Part shown: positions 11,594 to 23,822 of the stretch, in pieces
How positions within the stretch are numbered: position 1 is the first letter of the stretch
How the letters are laid out: every line of letters begins with the position of its first letter
Origin: Circinella umbellata
Lineage: Eukaryota > Mucoromycota > Mucoromycetes > Mucorales > Lichtheimiaceae
Length of the DNA stretch: 64,000 nucleotides
Reading direction: 5' to 3'
Assembly: GCA_025093555.1 (NCBI GenBank)
Contig: JAIWNF010000059.1
Location: 124,001-188,000, forward strand
Notes under the pieces: generated by a model
The model's database searches: none
Seen by the model: the letters and a program-made list of their open reading frames with translations, nothing else
Told to the model about the DNA's origin: nothing
Program-made: the position numbers and the translations under genes

Positions 11594-14500
11594 ATGTCCG
11601 AACCACCTATCTATACACTCGATGAAAAAGAATACGATACACCTTATTATTCTATACGAACAGATTATGAAGATTCATTTTCAAATACAAAAACTCCCAT
11701 TGTAATTGACAATGGTAAAATAATGAATTTCTTTTTTTTTTTTGGTCGATTGATTGAATAATGGTGTCCCCTTCTCCAAGACTATTATAAATAATCTTTC
11801 TTAAAAATGAAATAAAATTATAGGATCATATCAATGTCGTGCTGGTTGGGCAACAGAAAAGAATCCAGCTTGTAAATATATATTCTTTTGGCTTTTGTAT
11901 ATACAAATACAATGGTTACTTTTTTTTTTTAACACGAAACTTTTTTTTTTTTTTTGGGATACAATATAGTGGTCTTTGATAATGTCGTATCAAGATATAA
12001 AGATCGGAAAATCAACCTTAATATGGTTTCAGTTGGTATGGATGCATATGCTGATCCAGCAGGTCGATCCAATGCACGATCTCCTTTTGATGGTAACGTT
12101 GTGTGCGATTTTGATCGAATGGTAAACCCTGAAATATAAATAGACCCGAGTGAAAGAAAAGAAATACACAAAAAAATATAGTGAACACACACATATTATT
12201 CCTTGAAAAACAAACAATTAATATATATAACCTTCGTGATAACAAAATCAAATTAGGAAACGATATTGGATTATATTTTTACAACATTAGGTATCAATAC
12301 ATCAAGCATTGATCATCCACTCGTTATGACAGAAGCTGTTTGTGTACCTCAATATAGTCGAAAACGTAAAAATAATATTAAATCTATATGACAACAAATA
12401 ACAACATAACTTTTGGACAATGGAAAATTGACGGCTTTTTTTATTATTAAATAATAGATATGGATGAACTTTTATTTGAATGTTATAATGTCCCTTCCGT
12501 TATGTTTGGTATAGATTCATTATTTGGTTACTACGCCAACGGTGGTTTACATGACGATGATGGAAGTGGTGTCGTAATATCTGCTGGACATAATGCAACA
12601 CATATTATTCCAACATTACATGGTAAAGGGTTACTTGAACGAACTAAACGGTAAGGGAAACGGTGGAAATTTAGAAATTGATGTGATAAAAAGTAAAATC
12701 TTACATGTTATATAAAAAAGATTATCGTATGGTGGTACACAAGCTACGGATTATATGCTTAAATTGATGCAACTTAAATATCCAACCTTTCCAACAAAAA
12801 TGACAAATTCACAAGCACAGGTTTGTTGAATAATAACCTTAGGAGTTATATATATCAGATATTTTGCGTTTTCGAAATTTAATCCAAAAGGTGGAAAAAA
12901 AAATTGTATTTATATCTATATAGGAATTAGTTCATAATCATGTTCATATTGCAGATGATTATCAAGAAGGATTAAAAATGATTGAAAATAGAGATACATT
13001 TGATAATGTGGATCGAATTATTCAATTTCCATATACCGCACCAGTACGTAATAATTAATAGTATTTATAAATTATTACCTGAAAAAAGAAAAAGACAATA
13101 GATGCTTTAGTGGATCGGATTGATTATGTATTAATTATTATTTTTGCTTTTTTGAAAAAGGTGATAGAGGAAAAGACAGAAGAAGAATTAGCACGACAAG
13201 CAGCAAAAAAAGAAGAAAATGCTAGACGTTTAAGAGAAGCAGCAGCAAAATCACGTTTAGAAAAAGTAATTTATTTTCTTTTAGTAGAGATGGGAGAAGA
13301 TGGTGGATAGAGAAATAATATATAGGAACAAAAAAAAAAGGCATCGAAAAATTAACCCTTTTTTAACTAGTTGGTGAAACGTGAAGAAGAATATGAAGCA
13401 TTTACAGAGTTAAAAAATGCAAAAACAACCTCTACTAAAAAAGATTGGATTGTAAGTAAACTAAAATAAAATTCATCCCCTCATCAATTACTTGATATCT
13501 CATAACACATTCTCTCTTTTTTTTTTTTTTGCTCTTTGTAGGCACGATTAAAAGCAACTGGATTTAAAGATGAAGCAGATTTGGATGATACTATCAAACA
13601 ATTAGATGGTGCTATTCAACGTGCACGAAATAAAGAACTTGGTATTGATGAACATGAAGAAAAAGAACCACCTATTACAACCCTGGTTGATATACCCGAT
13701 GATCAATTAAATGAAGCTGAAAAGAAAGAAAAACGAAAACAAAAATTAATGAAAGCAAATTATGATGCCCGTCAAAGAGCTAAAAAGGCTAAAGAAGAAG
13801 CTAAAGCAAGAGAAATAGAAGAAGAACGTCTTGAAGAAGAAAATCGATTAAGAGATCCAGAAAAATGGGTTGCTGAAGTGAAAGAAAAAAGACAGGTAAT
13901 ATATATATATATATATATAACAAATCCATTAATTGAAAAAGTGAATTAATATGTATCTTATATAATCTATGTAAACAACAAAAACAAAGGCTGTTGTAGA
14001 TAGAATTAAACAAAGGAAACGATTGACAATGGAATTATCAGATCGTCGTAGTCGAGCATCTCAATTACGTATGCGTTCAATAGCAAATTTAGCGAGTGAT
14101 ACTCCATCACCAAAACGTCAACGAAGAAGAAAAGAAGAAGGTTAGTAACCATTTTTTTTAAAGAAAAAGAATGGAATAAAATAGTTTCTAAAAACTTTTT
14201 ATATCTATTAGAGGATACATTTGGTGCGGATGATGAGGATTGGATGATTTATAGAGAAATTGTAAGTTATCTCTCTTTTTTTTTTCCTTATCAGAACATT
14301 ATATAGTTATGAGTTATCAAAGAAATTTATAACTGTTTTCCAAAAATAATAATAATAACAATATAGAGTCGAGAAGATGAATCGGATGAAGAAGAAGAAG
14401 ACTTATCTATTTTGAACCATTACGAATCATTATTATTACAATACGACCCAGACTTTTTACCAGAACATGCGTACGAAGCAACTTCATCCCCTACCAATAC

Positions 14501-15115
14501 TTTAATGCATATGCTTGCTCGTGGGAAATATCCACCTTATGATCCAACCGATATTGGACAAATGCACCAACTTCATGTTAATGTTGAACGTATTCGTGTT
14601 GGTGAAGTATTATTTCAACCTAGTATTATCGGTTTAGATCAAGCAGGATTAACAGAAACTATGAATGATATTATTCGTACTTTTAATCCTGAAGAACGCA
14701 AACAAGCTGTCAAGGTAAAATGTTAACACTAATAAATTCTCCTTTCTACTCCAAGTGCAAGTCTTGAAGTAGATGGGGTGCATAGAGACAAAAAAAGGGG
14801 GGGGGGGAAGGTTTATTTTTACCAACAAAAAAAAAATCATTTTCCTCTATTATATAGACTGTATTTATTACTGGTGGATTTAGTAGTTTACCCGGATTAT
14901 CATCAAGAATTTCAACATCACTTCAAGAGATATTACCTGTTGGTACCTTATATTCAGTAAAACGTGCTGCAAATCCATTGTTAGATGCATGGCGTGGTGC
15001 TGCAATGGTTGCTCAAAATGCACATTATAACCAATATGCTATAACTAAGAAAGAATATGAAGAATTTGGTGGTGAATATATTAAGGCCCATGGTTTGGGC
15101 AATGCTTTCCGATAA
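11594..15115 (+). CDS. ARP5: Actin-related protein 5 (INO80 complex)
   Basis: Fourteen exons (11594-11714, 11824-11871, 11970-12121, 12257-12365, 12458-12650, 12721-12820, 12924-13043, 13161-13265, 13371-13451, 13542-13895, 13990-14140, 14212-14261, 14367-14714, 14858-15115) give 729 residues, close to the usual Arp5 length. The N-terminal actin lobe contains IVIDNGSYQCRAGWATEKNP (about 36-55), the Arp counterpart of the actin phosphate loop, and later VVISAGHNATHIIP. Residues about 282-540 are a highly charged, coiled-coil-rich insertion typical of Arp5, including PEKWVAEVKEKR and a basic patch PKRQRRRKEE. The actin fold resumes with FQPSIIGLDQAG, TVFITGGFSSLPG and a C-terminal DAWRGAAMVAQ. 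Arp5 works with Ies6 in the INO80 remodeller to engage nucleosomes. All junctions keep frame. The homopolymer of eleven G at 14797-14807 lies in intron 13. Confidence 0.94.
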
Positions 15116-15324
15116 AACAATAATAATAATACATAATAAAAAGATGTTTGAAAAAGTGAAGAAGGAAAATGATTATTTGTTGCACATTAAATGTTGGTGG
15201 TACACGTTAGTTTTTGACACATAAAAAAAAAAAAAGAAACAAAGCGGAGGGTCCCATATTTTAATTTTTGTTACCACTTGAAGAAAAAGAACCCCTTATT
15301 ATTAGATCCTGTAGAAAAAAGACC

Positions 15325-16342
15325 ATGCAAAAACAATTTAACTCTGTCTTTTCTTTCACTCAATTAATAGAAACTAAATCAATTCAACGTGAGCTTCTTC
15401 TTCTTCTTTATATATAAATATATATTTAACAAAAATAAATATAAAAAAAAACAATGTAAATAAATGCTGATATTTTTAATAACAATAGCTCATACGAATT
15501 AAGTTATTCTTATTATGACATTTAGCATCGATCCCGATCGTGATACGATTTCCTAACTCTCAACAACCATCAGAACCAAACCCAGCAACCGACATTGTTC
15601 TCATTGATCAACAATACGATCACTTAAACGAATCTATAAAAGCAACTTTCCATGGTAACGTTGAATGTTATGACTACCAAACTGTAGAAGCAATTTATAC
15701 ACGATTGTCATTACGGACAGTTGACAACAAAAAGGTGAACCAGGAACAGCAACAAATAAAAGTAGCTCAACTACTGCTTATTAGTTTTCCAACAACAACA
15801 CCAATAACAGCCATAAAACAATCTATTATTGTTATTCATATTGGATTAAAAGATAATTATATTCAAAGATCATGTCAACTACCCAATTTATCATGGTAAT
15901 CCTCTTTCCTTATTTCTGAGTTGTTTGAATAACATCCATTCATGTAATTTTTATTTATCTATATATACTTAGGGCACGACGTATGTGGGCACTTGCATCT
16001 CGAGCCAATTTAATTTCATTTACAAGTGTTTATTATTCTGTTCTAGGTGGTGCCTATAGTTCTTTAAGCAAAGCAAATGCTCATTATGCATATAAGGCTG
16101 GTTCCTTAGCAATACATCAAATTAAATTTGCTCAGTGGTTAAAAGATCCTATATTAGAATCTAAATGTTGGTTATATTATGCTGAAGACTTGATTCAATT
16201 ACATCGATTCAAACGGGTGGATAAGATTATTGCTCGTCAACTTGCATTTGCTCAGCAACTGAATGATTCGATTGTAAGTTTCTTCTTTTTTTTTTTTATC
16301 CGAGTTTCTTTGGGTCATTAGAGAGAGAAAGGTTATATATAG

Positions 16343-16378
<36 letters not shown>

Positions 16379-16507
16379 CAAGATAATGATGAATTAAATT
16401 ATTACTACTATTATTATTCTTATTATTACTAGTTATTGAAAATGTGTGATTCAGTACAAACGCGAAGAGATAGAATGTATGCAGAATACATACCAAATTC
16501 ACAATAG
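15325..16507 (+). CDS. Unrecognised 269-aa helical protein
   Basis: Four exons (15325-15388, 15526-15895, 15973-16273, 16433-16507) join in frame. The start at 15325 is inferred from the phase of the second exon, whose own frame is closed upstream by TGA at 15516; the first intron has a GTGAGC donor, so exon 1 is the least certain part. The first half carries beta-like hydrophobic stretches (VAQLLLISFPTTTP, QSIIVIHIGL). The second half is entirely helical, with repeated Ala/Tyr/Leu heptads (ANAHYAYKAGSLAIHQIKFA, CWLYYAEDLIQLHRFKRVDK) resembling paired TPR-like helices, and ends in YAEYIPNSQ. There is no signal peptide, transmembrane span or catalytic motif. I do not recognise the family. It sits about 210 bases downstream of ARP5 on the same strand. 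Confidence 0.72.
16344..16372 (+). repeat. (TG)n microsatellite
   Basis: About fourteen TG units lie in the last intron of the 269-aa gene, followed by a run of A. The repeat does not affect coding frame. Confidence 0.9.
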
Positions 16508-16926
16508 ATGAATCAAATAATTTCGTTCTGCATCTATATTATATTGAGCAGTAAGCAAACAATTTACTCTGTAAAAAAATAAAATAATTAATATTATACG
16601 TAGTAGTACTATTAAAACTATTTCAGTCTTTATGAAGGTTAAAAAAAACAGAGGACATATATTGATGATTTTGTTGTAAATTAAAAATAAAACGCTGTAA
16701 CGCATTAAGAAATAAGGTTTCAAAAAACAAAAATTTGTTGGGTTTGTGATAAAATAAATAAAGATAAAATAAAAGGCAAAAGCAAGAATGTAAAGTACGT
16801 ATTACTGCTTTGCTAGCGATACATATTTTCATGATCAATAAATATAAAGCTAAGAACTAATCATTATTAAATAAGAAAAACAAAAAGAAAAGGGAGGGGG
16901 GGGGAAGTTAAAGATAATCCTAATTT
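16508..16926. other. Convergent 3' intergenic region
   Basis: AT-rich 3' flanks of two converging genes. Nine G at 16896-16904 lie about 20 bases beyond the stop of the minus-strand gene. No gene is seen. Confidence 0.5.
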
Positions 16927-18396
16927 TTATGCAGTTGCAATGGGCGTGGGAGTTGAAACAGGTGCAGTAGTTGAAGTGTAGGTTGTTTCAGGAGCAAGAC
17001 TAGTGACTTGTGGGGTCTCCATTTCATCATTTTCCCGTTCTTCTTGTTGTCGTGATTCTGTTGATATTTGTTGATCAGTAATAGAACCATCATTGGGAGT
17101 AGTTATGTTTTCTTCAGTATTGTTTGAGGTAGTAGCAACAGCTGCTGTTGCCGCTGTTGCTGCTGTTGTTGTTGTTGCTTGATTCTTTTTTGGAAGCTTG
17201 AAGAAATCTGTCAAACGACGACCAAGAGGTGAAGATGGGCGCGATGCTTCTTTTTCATTCGATTGTTGCTGTTCCTCTTGTTTAGGTTGCTCTTCCTCCT
17301 TGGGTTCCTCAGCTATTATATTATTGAGTTCCAAAATAATAATAATAAAAAGTCATATTATATATATATTTGTATATATAAAATCATGATTAGACAAAGA
17401 TGATTTTAAAGAGGAAATAATGTAATAGTATACTTTACCAGCTGCTGACTTTGGTTCTTCTTCCTTGATTTCCTTCTTTTTGTTACCACCAAAAAATTTG
17501 TTAATAAGAGATTGGCGCTTAGGACTTACGTTGGCAGCGACAGAATCAACAGTGTTGGATGTAGATGTAACAACTTGATCAACTCCACTAGTGATAACAG
17601 CAGTAGCATCATTTGTAGTTTCTTTAGCAATTTCTGCAGCTTCTTTCACAGTTCCTGCAGCTTCTTCTGCTGCCTTGACAACGGACGTTTTGGCCTTATC
17701 AGCTTCTTCAACCACTGCCGACGTCTCAATAGGTTGTAATTGTTCTATCTTTGGCAATGCAACAGATTGAGTTTCATTATCATTTCCAAGAGATGGTTGA
17801 CCTTCTTGTTGATCATTGGGTGATAATGGTCTTTCATCAAAAGTAGTAGTAGGAGATTTGGGTGCCATGGCCTACATATATACATTCGACTATTTAGTAT
17901 ATACATGCATATTTGTTTGTATTTATATTTTGTGTGTTGTCATTTTTTTTCTCACCTTAAAGCTAGAGAAAAGAGCACCAAATCCTTTCGATTTACGTTT
18001 TTCTTGATTAGCTGTCTTTATTGTTTCTGTAGCTGCATCTTCTATTGTTGTTACTCCTTCAGTGAGTAATTGTTCAGTTGTAGCATTAGCTACAGCAGAA
18101 GTTTCTTCTTTAATCTCTTCTTTTTTATCTTCTTCTTTCTTGTTGGATTTGAATGGATTAAATATAGAATTCAAACGTTTGGCTTTTCCAGTTGAACTAG
18201 TCGATGTGGCAGGAGCAGGATGTTCAGTAGTAGAGGCAGGAATATTTGGTTCCTCCTCTAGAGTATTGTTTTCTGTGGAAACATGGGGAGTTTCAGTAAG
18301 GACATTAGTAGTGGGTTCATTTTCTTCTTTTACAACATTGGTAAGTTCCGTAGTAACCGGTTGTTGAGTTTGAGGATCAGTTTCTTGAGTAGTCAT
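16927..18396 (-). CDS. Low-complexity protein with LEA-like helix and repeated basic-aromatic motif
   Basis: Three exons (complement of 16927-17312, 17439-17871, 17956-18396) give 419 residues dominated by Glu, Thr, Ser, Ala, Lys and Pro, with no signal peptide. A short motif of basic residues, an aliphatic or aromatic pair and a Lys-rich tail recurs four times: KRLNSIFNPFKSNKKEE (73-89), RKSKGFGALFSSFK (134-147), KRQSLINKFFGGNKKKE (265-281) and RRLTDFFKLPKKN (323-335). The copies are spread over all three exons and separated by acidic linkers. Residues about 199-247 (KAAEEAAGTVKEAAEIAKET) have the 11-residue Ala/Lys/Glu periodicity of group 3 LEA or apolipoprotein-like amphipathic helices. 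This composition suggests a disordered protein that folds on membranes or partners, or a stress protectant. I recognise no named family. The antisense ORFs here are shadows. Confidence 0.75.
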
Positions 18397-21165
18397 AATG
18401 ACTTAATATATATAGAAAAATATAAAAGGAAGAAATGAATAAATACGTAAAAGGGAATACAAAGAGAAAGAAGAAGAAAATGACAAGAAAAAAGGGAGAA
18501 AAAGGTAGTTGTATATTTATATACACTTTCTAAAAAAAAATACTACATCATCTTGCTTTGGGGTTTGAGTGTTAGTCATACGTAGCTGCCAACAAGATAA
18601 AAAAAAAACAGGTCATGTTGTATAAAATGTGTGCATAGTTAGCAACACGAGTACATAAAGAGAAGCAAGGAGTAGGATTCAAAGTTTATTAGGAGAAGAA
18701 ATCTTGTTTTCTGAGAATAGAAAAAAAAAACTACTCAAATAGGACTTTTTTTTATTACCCTTTAAACGTGTCTGTCCACTTCATAAAGTTTTGTGGAAAA
18801 AAAAAGTGGAGAACGAACCATTATCATTTTACTGTCATTATAAATCCACATGATTTTATATTTTGTATTTATCTAAAGTCAATTTACAATCTTTCTTAGT
18901 AGAATAAGAAAAATAATAATAATAATGACTTTATCATGTTCTATATTTATATACTATCATAACGGAAAGTAATGAATTTATTATGTAGTAAAAGTACACA
19001 CGTACATTCGATAAGTGTCTCATGTTTTATTTTTTAATGTAGTGCTCTGTACGTATATATCTTATAAAAGAAGAAAAACAAAAGACTTGCCGCCAAAAAA
19101 TAATAAAAATAATACGTATGAAGTAATTAGGTTCATAAAATCTATTGGTTCAACTTTTGAATATTTTCCTCCTGTAAATCTACTCTAATGTGTGTAAAAA
19201 AAAAGTATATTTCTTCTCCTTTTTTTTTCTTATTTTCATCATAAAAAAATGGATGTAATTGTGCTTTGTTCATCATAAATATTTTCCAAGTTGCCTCAAT
19301 TTTATAGAATATATAACTTCAAGGTTGGGCTATAAATATAAATGTTAGATGATATGTACTGCATGCAGGTCAATTGTTTGGTGTACAGCAAGCATATCTA
19401 AATTAAAAGTGGTTTTCTAAAAACACATAATAAAAAGAAGATGCTACCTCTTTTTTAATTCTTTCCGAGATCATCATCCCGAGAAACAACCCAAGAACTT
19501 GACCTTCAATATAATCCGCTCCTTATGGATTATTTTACCTCCCTTCTTCCTCTCTCCCCCCCCTTTTTTTTTTGGTTACTTTTCTCTCCTTAATTCTCGT
19601 TCCGTTCTGTCACTCGGTCTTTAATTTTTTCTTTTGGATATTTTATAGTTGCTGCTATTGTTATAGTAACAATTGAGTTATTATTAACTCAATATAGGTG
19701 ATCGATCATGAACATCGGTGCTTCTTTTCATTCTTTTTTTATGGTGATGTACTATTATATAGTCCTAGACTTTTATTAGTGCTTCATTCAAAAACGATAG
19801 AGAAATAAATTTTTGTATGTTCTTATTTACACTATAATGAGTATTCTAATAAGATATTAATTATAATTTTCACAACAAATATGTGATATAAAATTACGTA
19901 TAAACATATGTATATATGATCCGTTATCCACTATGTGTGATAAATGATTTACTTCTTCCCCCCATTCTCCGCCACCTAGAATCAACAAAATAAAGTCGGT
20001 TACGTATAAGGTTCATAAAAAAAAGTAGAAATCAACTTTTATATATAAATATATCAATGTCTATGAATATCAGCATTCTATTGATCTATTCGTACTATTG
20101 GCTTTTCAAGAAATACTATATAAGGATTTTTGTTTCATCACATAATAGAGGAAACCTCTCCCTATATCTGCCATCTTTGAAAAAATTAGGGAGATTTTTA
20201 TATAAGGTGTCTTGCTTGCTATCAGTAAAATATATACAATTTCATGTCATCATAGGAAGCCTTTCTTTGACTTTATAATCATTACGTATAGGATATATGA
20301 TAATAACATGGGCTTTTCTTTTGTTGTATAAACTATATTAGTTATCAATACGTACGTATCAACTATAAATGTATTAATAATAAAACTACTATGATTATTC
20401 ATGTCGGCTTTTTACTATAACCGGCCAGAGATAAAAAAAAAAAATAAGCTAGCGATACACAACAAAACTTCTCCTTTTCATTTTTTCTCCTTTTTTTAAA
20501 AGAAGGGATAAGGCATTAAAATTTTTGGGTTACTGGAAATAGACAGATAGTCTATCCACTTCAAATTTCAAGATTAAACGATATCAAAAATAAATAAATA
20601 AGAAGGTATAAAATTAGTTAATAATGAATTTATATGATACTTTACAAATTGAAAATATGTAATAAACCTACTCGTTGTATCTTAACTGTTAATATAATTG
20701 GTGTGGTCTTTACTACATATCAAAGTTTGATAGTATGATAGTGATTAATTGAAGTGGTACGTAATGGTAGATGTGGCAATCAGTCGCAAAGAATTAGTAT
20801 CATATTGATTAATGAATGAAGAGATGTTTTTTGGTTAGATAGAGGATATATAAATTATGCGTACAAAAAAAAAAAGATAACATATTCATGCACATCTTTC
20901 TTTCTATACTTTTATTCCCTTCACTTTTAAACAGGGAATCATGGTTTCCCGCACATTTTCGCGTTGCCAAGCGTAGAATGTCAAAAAATGGGCATTATGA
21001 CCAGGTTTGCAAGCTTCATGAAGGCCCATAGAACGGTCGGCGGTTAAATTGTTAGCATAGGCCACAGCACAAAGCGCAATGCCAAAAGCAGACAACGGTC
21101 ATGATACAACCTGTCATATCTTTACAGTAATCAGCCGTTACAATTCTACAAAGCCTGTTTCGTAG
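18397..21165. other. Gene-poor AT-rich stretch
   Basis: The first 150 bases are presumably the promoter of the minus-strand LEA-like gene. CT-rich tracts with eight C lie at 19556-19563. A GC-richer patch at 20904-21115 encodes a 63-codon minus-strand frame (NNLTADRSMGLHEACKPGHN) of no recognisable family, probably a relic. Otherwise I see nothing. Confidence 0.5.
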
Positions 21166-22163
21166 TTATACTGTGGGAAAATCAAAGAGTTTTTGCAACA
21201 TAAGGCAATCAAAAAGCTGTTTCAAGAAGAATTTATAAAAGCATATGGAGCACTTGAAGTTGACCGAGAAGAGAAGGAGCTAGAAAGACAAGTTGCCGAC
21301 GAATAGAAATGTAGGCTAACGTAGTTGGCTTGAAACGAGTATGTGAAGGTCTTGGTGAAGAACTAGTTCAAACAAGCAACAAAAAAATAAAAAAAAGTCG
21401 TCAAGTAAGTTGTTTTTGTGTGTACTTGGTCTTCTGTCCTTTTTGGCTAATTTTTTAATTATATATTGGTAGGATGTTGCTGAAGAAGAGAAAGGTGAAA
21501 CACTCAATGAAGAAAGAGAAGAAGAAAAAGAAGAAGATAAAGAAGACGATAAAAAAGAAGATAAAGAAGATGAAGACGATGAAGACGATGAGAATGGTAT
21601 GTAAAAGTCATCTTATACAGTATGTTCAATTGTCGATTCTCACACTTTTTTTTTTCAATCACAACTATAAAACCATAGCTAGTCCAATTATTGGAGCCAT
21701 TATTAAAGGTTCACAGGCTATGCAAAAGAAGCAAGCTGTAGAAAAATTGGCATATGGTGAAGAAAAAATTATGGGGTAAGTTATAGATAAAAGAAAAGGA
21801 AAACGTATTGGTGTAGGGTTTAAAAACGCTATCTGGCTACAGTACATTGTTTATTTACTTCATATTGTAACGTGCATACCGTTACCCAACTTTTTTTCTC
21901 TTTCCTCATATATACGTATCATCTCCAATATTAGTATAATTCCCATTATAAATAACATTATTATTATTTTTATCTCTTTCATTATCATTATTATTATTGA
22001 TTATAGTCACATGTTATCATCAAATATTCTTATTATAGTATAAAAAACCCGTTGCACCATTTTATTGGATCCCACTTTTGATTCTTTTCGCAGTTGCTGC
22101 TTTGTACAAGAGCAATTGCAATCTTTTACAAAAGCTATTGGATATTTTTACAAAAGCAAGTAG
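21166..22163 (+). pseudogene. Unrecognised spliced coding pieces, probably a broken gene
   Basis: Coding-like segments occur in order on the plus strand. The frame 21166-21306 (KIKEFLQHKAIKKLFQEEF, then EVDREEKELERQVADE) ends at TAG. Four exon-like pieces follow that join in frame: 21315-21404 (NVVGLKRVCEGLGEELVQ), 21473-21596 (a very acidic Glu/Asp/Lys run), 21679-21775 (SPIIGAIIKGSQAMQKKQAV) and 22094-22163 (CCFVQEQLQSFTKAIGYFY, TAG). Donors are GTAAGT, GTATGT and GTAAGT with proper acceptors. The first segment and the next differ in frame by a gap too short for an intron, and the last intron would be 318 bases, long for this genome. This suggests a decayed or mis-assembled gene. I cannot name a family. 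Confidence 0.35.
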
Positions 22164-23822
22164 TATAAATACTTGTCCTTTTTCCACCTTCAATTTTTTT
22201 TCTTCAGTTCTATTTTTTCTTTATTTCCTTGTCTTTGAATAAATTATCTTTCGTAAATAATATCTTTATAATCGAATTCTTTCTTTTGTTAATTTTATTA
22301 AGACTTCTCTTTTTGTGGTTTCAGACGTAACATTCCTGAATATTAGAACTCTCACATACCATTTATCTATAATTATTAAGTTAATTATAACCTTTACTAT
22401 ATTTTCTTAACATAAATCATATCAATTTCACATAACGAAGCTCTTTATTACGACAAGTAACGCTTCAATATTTAGGAGCGGGTTCAGCTATTTATTGGAT
22501 ATCGTTGATACATAAGAAAATGGTCAAAAAAAATCATTTAAATATGACGACTGGAGAAATTAGAAATATCTTTTTAAAAAAAATCTTTGCACAAATATGA
22601 GACAATCATTCATCAACAGGCTCGTCTCAAGAATACTTGGAGTTTAGTTGTAAAGGTACATATCTTTCATTTCATTCTTCATTTTGGTATATATTAGCAT
22701 AATTATGTACATATAACTTATATATGGTTTATTCATGTGCTTTAGAGCAGCTGCAGCGGTGGTGTTAAAAAAAATATAGCTTTACAGCTACAACTACACA
22801 ACCACTGCTGCACCCACTTTGCTGTATAAACTGGGCTGTAAAATTACCGCCCTATGGCTATGGGACAAGATCACGCTGCTTATTCAGCTCGTATGATTTC
22901 TGCACGAAAACGGTCATCGTCAAAATCACCTACCACTAATAATGATTGATTTGTATACTACTTTCTTGGCGAATCTGGTGCTAGTACACAGCAAGAGCAG
23001 TTGGTACAGCTACAGAAAAACGAACAAGACAGACGACGTGGCTTAGTGCATTGTCTGGCGCCGTGCCCAACAATGGCGACATTTTTTCAAACGAGTATTA
23101 AACCTGGTTCTTATTCAAAAGAAAAGTTGTCAACATGCATCAATCAGCCAGCGCAAGACCGGGGGAATTCTATGGAACACTTGAATGGAGAGCAACGTTA
23201 AGAGTGCCTCAAAAAGCGTCGATTTGGCCCATTTACTCTTATCGAGCGAATAGTCAATAGGAAAATTCCTTCTGTAATCGGTACCTTGTTAAAGATTAGT
23301 GATAACACCAGTGGTCAAAAACAGCAACGAAGGACCTTGTGTGGATTGCAACATGCTTATTTTGTGACGCCACATACTTAGCTAATACAGATTTACATTC
23401 ACAACGTGATGGATTAAAATGGGTGATTTACAGCCTCCGCTGCACATTCTCTTGCAGATGACAAAAAAAGAAAGTAGTTTCCATCTTGCTCGTTGCTACT
23501 GCTTTAACAATACAAGCACCATCATCATTCACCACCTTTGATATCAAGATTATTAAGGTTTTCCATTTGGTGTAAGTATACACAGGAATCGGAATAAGTT
23601 GCAATTAATTAAAGTATCTGGTGATATATATTATTAATAATTATGAACCCTATTTAAGAGAAGATATATACAATTAAAAAGATGATATATTAATCGGACC
23701 ATTAAAACGTTTAGTATCCATATATTTAGTAGTAAACCTAATCTTTCTTTCTATTTTTTGACGCGTAAACCTTTCATTGTCTTTTTTTTTCATTTCATTG
23801 TTATTATATCGAAAACTCAAAA
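22164..23822 (+). other. Degenerate mobile-element-like DNA
   Basis: Fragments of coding-like sequence in shifting frames include a hydrophobic piece near 22478 (YLGAGSAIYWISLIHKK), a 66-codon frame at 23001-23201 (LVHCLAPCPTMATFF) and a Cys-containing piece near 23349-23465 (ATCLFCDATYLANTDLHSQR). A GC-rich foldback lies at about 22745-22860. Frequent frame breaks suggest transposon remains. No intact gene is seen. Confidence 0.4.
22745..22860. repeat. GC-rich foldback with inverted repeats
   Basis: TGCAGCGGTGGTG near 22748 pairs imperfectly with CAACCACTGCTGCA near 22800. TTTACAGC near 22782 and GCTGTAAA near 22834 are an exact 8-base inverted pair. The block stands out from its AT-rich surroundings and may be a transposon terminus. 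Confidence 0.4.

Noticed and set aside
11929..12251. Minus-strand ORFs of 62-87 codons
   Set aside because: They are antisense to ARP5 exon 3 and its flanking introns.
17198..18367. Several Ser/Cys-rich plus-strand ORFs
   Set aside because: They are antisense shadows of the Glu/Ala/Thr-rich minus-strand gene; a low-complexity codon bias opens the opposite frames.
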